Shown: positions 1 through 6,847 of the stretch, in pieces
Layout: every line of letters starts with the position of its first letter
Numbering within the stretch: the stretch's first letter is position 1
NCBI GenBank assembly: GCA_029865445.1
Contig: JAOUGY010000035.1
Location: 1 to 18,503, forward strand
Reading direction: 5' to 3'
Length of the DNA: 18,503 nt
DNA from: Acidimicrobiia bacterium
GTDB taxonomy: Bacteria > Actinomycetota > Acidimicrobiia > Spongiisociales > ZC4RG35
The notes under the pieces: generated by a model
Seen by the model: the letters and a program-made list of their open reading frames with translations, nothing else
Told to the model about the DNA's origin: nothing
Database searches by the model: none
Translations under genes and position numbers: made by a program

Positions 1-32
1 CCAGTCGCCAGTCGCCAGTCCCCAGTCCCCAG
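1..32. repeat. Heptamer tandem array (CCAGTCS)n
   Basis: Four consecutive 7-bp units (CCAGTCG, CCAGTCG, CCAGTCC, CCAGTCC) plus a partial CCAG. The array begins at the window edge and may extend further left. A stray related unit, CCCCAGTCCG, occurs near 120-129, after the second array. Confidence 0.9.
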
Positions 33-60
33 CCGGCGGCCCGGGAGTCAGACATGGTTG

Positions 61-109
61 TTGCCTGTTGCCTGTTGCCTGTTGCCTGTTGCTTGTTGCT
101 TGTTGCTTC
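61..109. repeat. Heptamer tandem array (TTGCYTG)n
   Basis: Seven consecutive 7-bp units: four TTGCCTG, two TTGCTTG and one TTGCTTC. The variants are sorted along the array, as expected for growth by slippage or unequal exchange. It is non-coding and shares its period, but not its sequence, with the array at 1-32. Confidence 0.92.
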
Positions 110-139
110 AGCATTGAGTCCCCAGTCCGACTCGGCCAC

Positions 140-171
140 CTGCTGACCTGCTGACCTGTTGACCCGCTGAC
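140..171. repeat. Octamer tandem array (CTGCTGAC)n
   Basis: Four consecutive 8-bp units: CTGCTGAC twice, CTGTTGAC, CCGCTGAC. It is the third distinct short-period array within about 170 bp. The rest of the gap up to the gene at 283 holds a CGAGCGAAGCGAGG motif (about 176-189) and a small inverted repeat (GGGGGTTGTCCCC, about 207-219). I see no coding potential or clear promoter there. Confidence 0.85.
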
Positions 172-282
172 TGCCCGAGCGAAGCGAGGGCCCCCTCAAG
201 GGATGTGGGGGTTGTCCCCAATCGACTTGGAACCGGATCGGCCCGATGATCGTCTCATCAACGTCGATCAGGGAGAACGAAC

Positions 283-1260
283 ATGACACGCTGGATCGCA
301 GGAATGATGGCACTGGGGATCATCCTCGGCGCCTGCGGAGGAGACGACGCAAGTACCGAGGTGGCTGCAGACTTCCAGGATGCCTCGGCAACCATCGCCG
401 AAGAAGCCCCGGCGGTAGGGGGTGGCGAGGCGGATGGGTTCGGCATTGATGACAGCGCCACCCGCCAGATCTCGGATGCCGTGCCCGCGGATCGCAAGGT
501 CATCAAGACGGGACAGATCACCATCACCGCCCCCGACACCCGGAAGGCGATGGATGGGGTCATCACCATGGTCGAACGATCGGGCGGCTACGTGGCGGCG
601 AGCGAAGTCACGCCATCCGGTGAAGACCGCCAGCCCGAGATCTCGGTGACGATCCGGGTTCCCGCCGGAGAGATCAACACCGCGCTGGCAGCGATCAGGG
701 AACTCGCCGACGAGGTGATCTCTGAAAGCATCCAGAGCCAAGACGTCACCGAGGAGTACGTCGACATCGAGGCCAGGATCCGCAACCTCACCGCCCTCGA
801 AACCGAGCTCGTGGCACTGCTGGCCGAAGTCCGGGAACAGCCCAACGCCGACCCGCAGAAACTTCTCGCCGTGTTCTCGCAGGTCAGCGAAGTGCGGGGC
901 GAGATCGAGATCCTCGAAGGGCGGCGGCGCCTTCTCGACAACCAGGCGGACCTGTCCACGATCAGCGTGTACATCAGCCCCACCGCCACATCCCAGCCCA
1001 TCGTGGAGGAAGGTTGGGCACCGCTGGTCACGCTGCGACGAGCGGCCGGGGACCTTCTCGAGGCGCTGCAGACATTGGGTGACGCCGCCATCTGGTTCGT
1101 GGTGTTCGCACTGCCGGTCGTGGCTCTGTTCATCGTCCCCGCCTGGGCGCTGATCAGGTTCATGCGGAGGCTCGGCCGGCGTTCAACGCCGGAGTCCACG
1201 CCGGAAGCGACGCCGCCCGCACCTGAGCCGGTGACAGCAGCAGCCGACGAAACAACCTGA
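283..1260 (+). CDS. DUF4349 domain lipoprotein
   Basis: A 325-residue secreted lipoprotein. The N-terminus is a lipoprotein signal peptide with a hydrophobic run and lipobox LGAC, so Cys18 should be lipidated. A low-complexity acidic linker follows. From about residue 70 to 235 lies a DUF4349 domain: a VIKTGQITI opening, a VPAGE segment, a QDVTEEYVDIEARIRNL block and a coiled-coil-like stretch ending in LSTISVYI. A C-terminal transmembrane helix (about 265-290) is followed by a basic MRRLGRRS stop-transfer and a Pro/Thr tail, so the protein is held at the membrane at both ends. The start is supported by AGGGAG at 270-275, 7 nt before the ATG. The molecular role of DUF4349 proteins is not established. 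The gene looks monocistronic, with a strong hairpin just after the stop. Confidence 0.9.
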   Translation: MTRWIAGMMALGIILGACGGDDASTEVAADFQDASATIAEEAPAVGGGEADGFGIDDSATRQISDAVPADRKVIKTGQITITAPDTRKAMDGVITMVERSGGYVAASEVTPSGEDRQPEISVTIRVPAGEINTALAAIRELADEVISESIQSQDVTEEYVDIEARIRNLTALETELVALLAEVREQPNADPQKLLAVFSQVSEVRGEIEILEGRRRLLDNQADLSTISVYISPTATSQPIVEEGWAPLVTLRRAAGDLLEALQTLGDAAIWFVVFALPVVALFIVPAWALIRFMRRLGRRSTPESTPEATPPAPEPVTAAADETT

Positions 1261-1263
1261 CCG

Positions 1264-1302
1264 GACGCGGGTGGGCGCGCCTGAGGCGTGCCCACCCGCG
1301 TC
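1264..1302 (+). terminator. Long hairpin after DUF4349 gene
   Basis: An 18-bp stem (1264-1281 with 1285-1302) closed by a 3-nt TGA loop, fully paired apart from one G-T wobble. It starts 3 nt after the stop codon. No T-tract follows on the + strand, so if it terminates transcription it is a U-less type, or it protects the mRNA 3' end. Confidence 0.75.
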
Positions 1303-1346
1303 GCAGAAACCGGTCCAAATCGATCACTGGCGACCGCGGTGGCCTG

Positions 1347-1352
1347 TATAAC
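1347..1352 (+). promoter_or_regulatory. -10 box, leaderless amidohydrolase promoter
   Basis: TATAAC lies exactly 6 nt before the ATG at 1359, preceded by TG. There is no Shine-Dalgarno. Transcription would start at about the A of the ATG. No convincing -35 was found. Confidence 0.55.
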
Positions 1353-1358
1353 CGCCGG

Positions 1359-2978
1359 ATGCACCCACAAACGATCCTCGTCAACGGCACCATCTTCTGC
1401 GCCGACCCCGCCCGTACCATGGCCCGGGCGATCGCCATACGCGACGACAGAATCGTCGCTGTGGGAGGGGACGAAGCGGTGCTCGCGGCAGCCGGACCGG
1501 AGACCGAGATCATCGACCTCCAGGGACGGATGGTCACACCCGGATTCCAGGACGCCCACGTCCACCCCGCGTCGGGAGGCAGGATTCTCGCCTCGTGCAA
1601 CCTCATGGAGGCAGGTGACGCCGCGGGGGCCACGGACATCATCTCCGCTTATCACACCGCCAACCCGGATGGCTGGTTGACGGGTGGGGGATGGCGCTAC
1701 ACGTGGTTCGATCGTGGATGCCCTTCCAAAGAGACACTCGACGCGCTCACAGGAGATCGACCCGCATACCTCACCGTGGCCGACGGACACTCGGGATGGG
1801 CCAATTCGGCTGCACTGTCGGCGGCAGGTATCGGCGCCGCCACGCCCGATCCCGCAGACGGCCGGATCGAGCGCAACGCGGACGGGAGCCCCCAGGGAAC
1901 ACTCCACGAGGGGGCGATGGATCTGGTGAGCGCCGTCATTCCACCCCCGACGCAGTCTCAGATGGACGATCGGGTCCTGGCAGGCCAGGGGTACCTGTTC
2001 TCAAAAGGAGTGACGGCCTGGCAGGACGCCTGGGTGACCCAGGAACTCCATGACACCTACCTCCGGCTCGCGGAAACCGGGCGTCTCAGAGGCAACGTGA
2101 GGGCGGCCATGTGGTGGGACAGGCTGGGTGACATGGATCAGATCGACCGATTCCTGCAAGCTCGGGATCAACGACATCCCCGCTACGTCCCCGGAGCCGT
2201 CAAGCTCATGCTCGATGGTGTGTGCGAGAACTACACGGCCTCGCTCCTGGGAAGCTACCTCGACGACCACGGGTCACCCACCGGCAACCACGGCCTCGAC
2301 ATGATCGACCCCGAGCAGCTCGGACAGATCGTGACCGAACTCGATCGCCTTGGATTCCAATGCCACTTCCACGCCATCGGCGACGCCGCCGTCCGCAGCG
2401 CCCTCGACGCAGTGGAATCCGCACGAATGGCAAATGGTTGGTCGGACCTGAGGCATCACATCGCCCACATCCAGTTCGTGGAGCCCTCCGACCTGCCCCG
2501 CTTCCGGCGGCTGGGGGTCGCAGCCAACGCCCAGCCGCTCTGGGCGTGCAACGAGCCGGCCGTGACCGAACTCACGATTCCCTTCGTGGGCGACGACCGC
2601 GCTCTGACCATGTACCCCTTCGGGTCACTGCTCGAACACGGTGCCGTCATGGCCATGGGGTCCGACTGGTCTGTGTCCACGGCCGATGTCATGGATCAGA
2701 TCTCGGTTGCGGTGAGCAGACAGGTCCCGGAAACCTCGGACAGCGAACCGTTCCTTCCTGCCGAACGGATCGAACTCGCCGATGCACTCTGTGCGTTCAC
2801 CTCAGGGTCGGCGTGGGTCAACCATCTCGAGTCGGACAGGGGAACGATCCACACCGGAGCGGTTGCAGATCTCACGGTCCTGTCAGCAAACCCGTTCGAC
2901 GTCGAGGCGATCTTCGACGTCGAGGTCGACCTGACATACGTGGACGGTGAGGTCGTCTACGAACGCGGCACGCTCTGA
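1359..2978 (+). CDS. YtcJ-type amidohydrolase (Amidohydro_3)
   Basis: A 539-residue metal-dependent hydrolase of the amidohydrolase superfamily, YtcJ/NfdA-like group, with the usual length for that group. Visible elements are an N-terminal beta-sandwich segment ending in GRMVTPGFQDAHVHP with the metal-binding HxH at His67/His69, a Lys282 in AVKLMLDG, histidines in CHFHAIGD (336, 338) and in HHIAHIQF, a late aspartate in MGSDWS (Asp436), and a C-terminal sandwich strand block (GAVADLTVLSANPFD). Known relatives hydrolyse N-substituted formamides, amides or cyclic imides. The substrate cannot be read from sequence. No signal peptide is present, so it should be cytoplasmic. The start fits the leaderless promoter just upstream. 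Confidence 0.92.
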   Translation: MHPQTILVNGTIFCADPARTMARAIAIRDDRIVAVGGDEAVLAAAGPETEIIDLQGRMVTPGFQDAHVHPASGGRILASCNLMEAGDAAGATDIISAYHTANPDGWLTGGGWRYTWFDRGCPSKETLDALTGDRPAYLTVADGHSGWANSAALSAAGIGAATPDPADGRIERNADGSPQGTLHEGAMDLVSAVIPPPTQSQMDDRVLAGQGYLFSKGVTAWQDAWVTQELHDTYLRLAETGRLRGNVRAAMWWDRLGDMDQIDRFLQARDQRHPRYVPGAVKLMLDGVCENYTASLLGSYLDDHGSPTGNHGLDMIDPEQLGQIVTELDRLGFQCHFHAIGDAAVRSALDAVESARMANGWSDLRHHIAHIQFVEPSDLPRFRRLGVAANAQPLWACNEPAVTELTIPFVGDDRALTMYPFGSLLEHGAVMAMGSDWSVSTADVMDQISVAVSRQVPETSDSEPFLPAERIELADALCAFTSGSAWVNHLESDRGTIHTGAVADLTVLSANPFDVEAIFDVEVDLTYVDGEVVYERGTL

Positions 2979-3046
2979 CCGAGAAGACTCTCCATCGGAA
3001 ACGAATTCACATCGGCGGGATCGTGGCGCGCACCGATCCTGATTGG

Positions 3047-3052
3047 TAGGTT
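3047..3052 (+). promoter_or_regulatory. -10 box for the DUF4190 operon
   Basis: TAGGTT fits TANNNT and predicts a start near 3059, about 20 nt before the GTG at 3080. An AAAGGA ribosome-binding site lies at about 3069-3074, so this mRNA would have a short leader, unlike several neighbours. Confidence 0.35.
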
Positions 3053-3079
3053 GACGCTCGAACCGACAAAAGGACTTGG

Positions 3080-3376
3080 GTGACACCGCCACCGAACAAC
3101 AGCCAGATGTACCCGGAGGCGAGCCAGGCCACCACCGTGCTCGTCCTCGGCATCCTCGCCATCGTCGTATGTCAGATCCTCGGGCCGTTCGCCTGGTCGA
3201 TGGGGAACAAGGAACTCGAAGCCATCGACTCCGGTCGGCGGCCTCCCGAAGGGCGGGCCAATGCGAATGCCGGGCGAATACTCGGAATCGTCGGAACTGT
3301 CCTTCTCGGACTGGGCTTGCTCGGCATCCTCATCGTCGTCGCCATCGGCGGGATGGCCGTGATCGCCGGCTCATGA
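3080..3376 (+). CDS. DUF4190-type small membrane protein (copy 1)
   Basis: A 98-residue protein with a short Pro/Asn-rich cytosolic N-terminus, two hydrophobic helices (about 18-40 and 67-95) and between them a loop GNKELEAIDSGRRPPEG with the DUF4190 pattern. The GTG start is preceded by AAAGGA at a suitable distance. The neighbour at 3408 is a paralogue sharing the SQATT opening, the GRR loop and the second helix. The function of such proteins is unknown. It is the first gene of an apparent three-gene + strand operon that ends in a DUF2752 protein. Confidence 0.85.
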   Translation: MTPPPNNSQMYPEASQATTVLVLGILAIVVCQILGPFAWSMGNKELEAIDSGRRPPEGRANANAGRILGIVGTVLLGLGLLGILIVVAIGGMAVIAGS

Positions 3377-3407
3377 CATCTCACGATCACCAGATGAGAG
3401 GAACGAC

Positions 3408-3701
3408 ATGACCGCAATGCCACCAGCCGCGTCCGCCTATCCCGAGAAGAGCCAGGCCACGACGGCCATGGTCCTCTCGATCTTCGGGCTCCTCTGCTGC
3501 GGGATCCTCGGGGTCGTGGGCCTGATCATGGCGAACACGGAGAAGCAGGCGATCGCGGCAGGACGCCGCGACCCGGCCAATCAGGGCACGGCCCAAGCCG
3601 CCTACGTGATCGGCATCGTCGCCATCGCCCTATGGGTCATCGGTCTCATCGTGCAGGCAACGGTGCTGCCGAGCGTCTTCGACCAACTGGATCTCGGATG
3701 A
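3408..3701 (+). CDS. DUF4190-type small membrane protein (copy 2)
   Basis: A 97-residue paralogue of the preceding gene: EKSQATTAMVLSIFGLL in helix 1, a polar loop with EKQAIAAGRRDP, then helix 2 (about 63-88). Helix 1 carries a Cys-Cys pair (LLCCGIL) that copy 1 lacks. GAGAGGA at 3396-3402 is a good ribosome-binding site for the ATG at 3408. Its stop overlaps the next start (ATGA at 3698-3701), implying translational coupling to the DUF2752 gene. The function is unknown. The pair probably arose by local duplication. Confidence 0.87.
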   Translation: MTAMPPAASAYPEKSQATTAMVLSIFGLLCCGILGVVGLIMANTEKQAIAAGRRDPANQGTAQAAYVIGIVAIALWVIGLIVQATVLPSVFDQLDLG

Positions 3702-4093
3702 CGGCGTTCGTCACGACGGTGAGGCGGCGGTGGGCACCCTGGGCGCTCCCGCCGCTCCTCGTGGCGTTCGTGTCGTGGAAACCTGCATCGACGGGACCGA
3801 CGATCTGCCCCTTCGCGGTCGCCACCGGCCACGCCTGCCCGCTGTGTGGCGGCACGCGGGCCGCCTCGGCGCTCCTTCGGGGCGACGTGGATCTGGCGTG
3901 GCAGATGCACCCGCTCATCTTCGCCATCCTCCCGCTCATGGCGTTCGGCTGGATCAGTTGGATCGGGGTCACTCGCGGCTGGTGGAACCCGCCCTCGTCC
4001 CGGACCACGAACATCGTGGCCGCGGTACTGGGCGTGGCGTTCTTCGGACTCTGGGGGCTCAGGGCCCTTTCCGGAACGCTCCCGCCCGTCTGA
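3698..4093 (+). CDS. DUF2752 family membrane protein
   Basis: A 131-residue protein. The diagnostic DUF2752 block is CPLCGGTRAASALLRGD followed by the aligned MHPL, where the family usually has NPL. Another cysteine lies just before it (ICPF). There are about three hydrophobic segments: one N-terminal, one after the Cys block (FAILPLMAFGWISWIG) and one C-terminal. I chose the ATG inside the ATGA overlap with the previous stop, because the 22 codons upstream lie inside the previous gene. The function of the family is not established; the paired cysteines suggest metal or redox chemistry, which is inference. The stop lies 6 bp from the convergent Mrp gene. Confidence 0.88.
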   Translation: MTAFVTTVRRRWAPWALPPLLVAFVSWKPASTGPTICPFAVATGHACPLCGGTRAASALLRGDVDLAWQMHPLIFAILPLMAFGWISWIGVTRGWWNPPSSRTTNIVAAVLGVAFFGLWGLRALSGTLPPV

Positions 4094-4099
4094 TCACCG

Positions 4100-5170
4100 T
4101 CAGCGGATGACGAGATCCGGGTGCGTTCGTACTCGCGCCTTCTTGGCGATCACCGCCGCCGCCAATTCGTCGAAGGCGATCGCCGCCTCACTCCCCGGTG
4201 CGGCGACCACCACGGGTATGCCGTCGTCGGCACCCTCCCTCATCTCAGGCAGGAGCGGAACTCTCGCCATCAACGGGACCCCCACCTCCTCGGCCAGGGC
4301 GGCCCCGCCGCCCGAACCGAAGAGTTCGTACCGGACCCCATCGTCCCCGGTGAACCACGACATGTTCTCGACGACACCCATGACCTCCTGGTTGACCTTC
4401 TCGGCCATGAGCGCCGCCCTACGAGCCACCCGCTGAGCGGTGGGCTGAGGCGTGGTCACCAAAAGCACTTGCGCCCGGGGCAGGAACTGGGACAGGGAGA
4501 TCGACACGTCACCCGTGCCGGGGGGCATGTCAACCAGCAGAAACTCCGGCTCGTCCCACCACACGTCTTTCAAGAACTGTTCGATGGCCTTGTGCAGCAT
4601 CGGCCCGCGCCAGATGACGGCCTGGTCGTCGGCCACGAAGTAGTCCATCGACATCGCCTTGACCCCATGGGCGACCGGAGGCACGATCGACTGCTCGATC
4701 ACTACCGGCGGGTAGTCGATCCCGAGCATCCGGGGAATAGAGAAACCCCAGATGTCGGCGTCGATCACGCCCACCGACTTGCCGGCCCGGACCAGCGAGA
4801 CCGCCAGGTTCGTGGTCACCGAAGACTTGCCCACGCCACCCTTGCCGGACGAGACGGCAACGACTCGAGTGCGCGAGCCGGTCTCGCCGACACCCGGACC
4901 GGCGTGATCCTTGAGACGGTCCATGAACTCGACCCGAGCCCCGTCAGGCATCACGCCGACCTCGACCTCGATGTCGGAACCGGCCGCCTCGACCATCCTG
5001 CGCTGTAATTCGTCGAGCAGCGGATAGTTGGGCACGGGGACCGAGACCACGGCCCGATCGGCTCCGAAACGTTTCTCGCTCACCGAAGTGAGCATCCCCA
5101 GATCGCCGAGCGCCCGACCCATGAGCGGGTCGAGAACCTGCGAGAGAACAGCTTTGAGGTCGTCCGGCAT
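4100..5170 (-). CDS. mrp: Mrp/ApbC-family iron-sulfur carrier ATPase
   Basis: A 356-residue P-loop protein. Residues 1 to about 85 form a MIP18/DUF59-like domain (LDPLMGRALGDLGM). The NTPase domain has a deviant Walker A, SGKGGVGKSS, and the family blocks VIDADIWGFSIPRMLG, VDMPPGTGD, TTPQPTAQRVA, GVVENMSWF and ELFGSGGG. Mrp/ApbC/Nbp35 proteins are cytosolic dimers that bind and transfer Fe-S clusters, usually through a C-terminal CxxC. Here the CxxC position reads WFTGDDG and I find no cysteine anywhere in the protein. The start is MPDDLK at 5170, 11 nt from AGGAG; an in-frame ATG at 5179 is only 2 nt from it. The much longer upstream frame overlaps the divergent regulator and was rejected. 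The regulator next door carries SufR-like cysteines. Confidence 0.9.
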   Translation of the reverse strand: MPDDLKAVLSQVLDPLMGRALGDLGMLTSVSEKRFGADRAVVSVPVPNYPLLDELQRRMVEAAGSDIEVEVGVMPDGARVEFMDRLKDHAGPGVGETGSRTRVVAVSSGKGGVGKSSVTTNLAVSLVRAGKSVGVIDADIWGFSIPRMLGIDYPPVVIEQSIVPPVAHGVKAMSMDYFVADDQAVIWRGPMLHKAIEQFLKDVWWDEPEFLLVDMPPGTGDVSISLSQFLPRAQVLLVTTPQPTAQRVARRAALMAEKVNQEVMGVVENMSWFTGDDGVRYELFGSGGGAALAEEVGVPLMARVPLLPEMREGADDGIPVVVAAPGSEAAIAFDELAAAVIAKKARVRTHPDLVIR

Positions 5171-5215
5171 GGGACCCATTTCTCCTATGGCGATCGTGTT
5201 TAGAAGGGCTCGGCC

Positions 5216-5223
5216 ACTATAGT
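5216..5223. promoter_or_regulatory. Self-complementary -10 box shared by mrp and regulator
   Basis: ACTATAGT is an 8-bp perfect palindrome, so TATAGT reads on both strands. On + it ends 7 nt before the GTG at 5231, implying a leaderless regulator mRNA. On - it predicts a start near 5209 and a leader of about 39 nt containing AGGAG (5182-5186) before mrp. Neither direction has a convincing -35. Confidence 0.55.
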
Positions 5224-5230
5224 TTTTGGT

Positions 5231-5971
5231 GTGTCGAACCAAATCTCGGCGGAATCGTCCCGGCTCGACCGGTCGATCGGGGACCTGACCGCGGCGCTCG
5301 GGGACCCGACGCGACGTGCGATCTTCATCGCAGTGCGCGAATCGCCCGAGCCGATGACGAGCGCCGGAATCGCCGACCTGTTCGGAATCCACCCCAATGT
5401 GGCGCGACACCATCTCGACCGTTTGGCGAGCGACGGATACCTCCAGGTCAGTCACCGCCGGCCCGCCGGCAGGAGCGGACCCGGCGCCGGCCGGCCCGCC
5501 AAGTGTTACGAGGCCACGACCAAACCCATCGACCTCCACTTCCCGAGCCGAAGCGCCCACCTCCTGGTCGACTTGCTGGTTCGCCTGGTCGACAGGGTGG
5601 CGCCCGACGACATCGCCGGAATCGCCGAGTCGGTGGGGCGCGAGTACGGACGAGAGCTCGCAGCCGAAGTCGGAACACCCGACGAGGAAGGGTACGCGGC
5701 TGCCATCGCCGCCGTTGCCCAAGCGATGTCGGGTCTCGGATTCGGGATGGCTCCCGAAGAGAACGGCGAAGTCCAACGCCTGTTGACGTCGCATTGCCCA
5801 TTCGGAGATGCCGCGGTGGGCCACCCGGACGTTGTGTGCTCCCTCGACAGGGGCATCGTCTCAGGACTATTCGAGACGATGGGAGAGCGATGCGCTCCCG
5901 TCCTCCATCCCCACACCGATCCGATCGAAGCGTGCGTCACCGAGGTCACCATCTCGGTCGGGAAGCGCTGA
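5231..5971 (+). CDS. SufR-like winged-helix Fe-S regulator
   Basis: A 246-residue ArsR/SufR-type repressor candidate. An N-terminal winged helix (about 15-75) shows LGDPTRRAIFIAV and a recognition-helix region FGIHPNVARHHLDRLASDGYL, then a basic wing GRSGPGAGRPAKCYE. The C-terminal half ends with Cys189 (HCPF), Cys203, Cys221 and Cys235, a CX13CX17CX13C spacing. SufR proteins bind a cluster through C-terminal cysteines and repress Fe-S assembly genes. The spacing here differs from what I recall of cyanobacterial SufR, so I call it SufR-like. The GTG start is set by the leaderless -10 box 7 nt upstream. It faces the mrp Fe-S carrier and lies two genes before aconitase, which fits Fe-S control. 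Its -10 overlaps that of mrp, so binding there could control both. Confidence 0.8.
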   Translation: MSNQISAESSRLDRSIGDLTAALGDPTRRAIFIAVRESPEPMTSAGIADLFGIHPNVARHHLDRLASDGYLQVSHRRPAGRSGPGAGRPAKCYEATTKPIDLHFPSRSAHLLVDLLVRLVDRVAPDDIAGIAESVGREYGRELAAEVGTPDEEGYAAAIAAVAQAMSGLGFGMAPEENGEVQRLLTSHCPFGDAAVGHPDVVCSLDRGIVSGLFETMGERCAPVLHPHTDPIEACVTEVTISVGKR

Positions 5972-5987
5972 ACCCTCTTTCGTCGGC

Positions 5988-6806
5988 ATGTTGACACTGA
6001 CAAACGGCCCCACCGTCGTTGGCCTGTTCCCCGACCTCGGCGCCAGCATCCAGCGCTTCACGCACGGGGACTTCGATGTTCTCCGCCGGGGGCGCCCCGA
6101 CACCCCTCTCGACATGGCCTCGTTTCCTCTCGTCCCGTGGACCAACCGGATCTCGGACGGAGTGTTCGGTTGGGAGAGCCGCATCGTCGACGTCGGCGGC
6201 AGCGCCATCACCGGCGAACCCCACGGACTGCACGGCCACGGGTGGGTGTGGAAATGGGAGATCACGGAATCCACCCAGACCACTGCCCGGCTCCGCTTTC
6301 TCCACCCTGCCGGTCGGTGGCCGTGGCGCTACGAGGCTGCTCTTGCGGTGTCGGTCGAACCGGGCCGCCTCGATCAAACCCTCACCGTTCGCAATCTCTC
6401 CGATGAGCCGATGCCGGCGTCGCTCGGTTTCCATCCCTACTTCGAGCGCCCCGCCCGGCTCACGGCCAACGTCGACGGCCACTGGGTCGGAGACACGGTC
6501 ATCCCGAGTCATTGGGAGGAGACAGAGGCCTTTCGAGGTGCCGACGTCGACTCCAGGTCCTACGACACCACGTTCACGGGATGGGACGGTCGCGCCTTCA
6601 TCGAGACCCACGGCGCCCGGATCGCAGTCCAATCCGACCTTCCAAATCTGCACGTCTACTCCCCCACCGGCCGGGGCTTCTTCTGCCTCGAACCGGTGGG
6701 AGCGGCACCCGATGCGCTCAACCAGCCCGAGCGGGGAGGAGAGATCGTGCCACCCGGCCAACTCGCCTCGGCGTCGATGCGAATATCGCTCGTGGGCTCG
6801 AGCTGA
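5988..6806 (+). CDS. Aldose 1-epimerase family (GalM-like)
   Basis: A 272-residue cytosolic protein of the aldose 1-epimerase/YeaD superfamily, which interconverts sugar anomers. Family marks are FPLVPWTNRI (about 46-55), HGLHGHGWVW with His82 or neighbours, LGFHPYF with the probable general acid His149, and FFCLEPVGAAPDALN with the catalytic Glu235. The length is slightly below that of classical GalM, as in shorter YeaD-like members. The start ATG lies 16 nt after the regulator's stop and has no clear ribosome-binding site, so it is probably cotranscribed and reinitiated. A longer frame to 5808 runs inside the regulator and was rejected. The sugar substrate is unknown. Confidence 0.85.
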   Translation: MLTLTNGPTVVGLFPDLGASIQRFTHGDFDVLRRGRPDTPLDMASFPLVPWTNRISDGVFGWESRIVDVGGSAITGEPHGLHGHGWVWKWEITESTQTTARLRFLHPAGRWPWRYEAALAVSVEPGRLDQTLTVRNLSDEPMPASLGFHPYFERPARLTANVDGHWVGDTVIPSHWEETEAFRGADVDSRSYDTTFTGWDGRAFIETHGARIAVQSDLPNLHVYSPTGRGFFCLEPVGAAPDALNQPERGGEIVPPGQLASASMRISLVGSS

Positions 6807-6835
6807 CCACCGGGAGAGGAGAACCGACCGGTCGG

Positions 6836-6841
6836 TAGACT
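6836..6841 (+). promoter_or_regulatory. -10 box, leaderless aconitase promoter
   Basis: TAGACT fits TANNNT and lies 6 nt before the ATG at 6848. There is no Shine-Dalgarno adjacent to the ATG, although purine-rich GGGAGAGGAGAA lies further upstream at about 6812-6823. This implies a promoter separate from the preceding operon. Confidence 0.55.
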
Positions 6842-6847
6842 CGTCGC

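Noticed and set aside
1..171. CRISPR array
   Set aside because: The repeats are 7-8 bp direct tandem units with no spacers.
588..1907. 439-codon open frame on the - strand across the DUF4349 and amidohydrolase genes
   Set aside because: It overlaps two well-supported + strand genes, shows only low-complexity composition and includes the terminator hairpin region.
5171..5824. N-terminal extension of the Mrp frame into the regulator
   Set aside because: The extra residues do not match the family, lie opposite the SufR-like gene, and AGGAG precedes the start near 5170.
5808..5987. N-terminal extension of the epimerase frame
   Set aside because: It lies inside the regulator gene in another frame; family similarity begins near the ATG at 5988.
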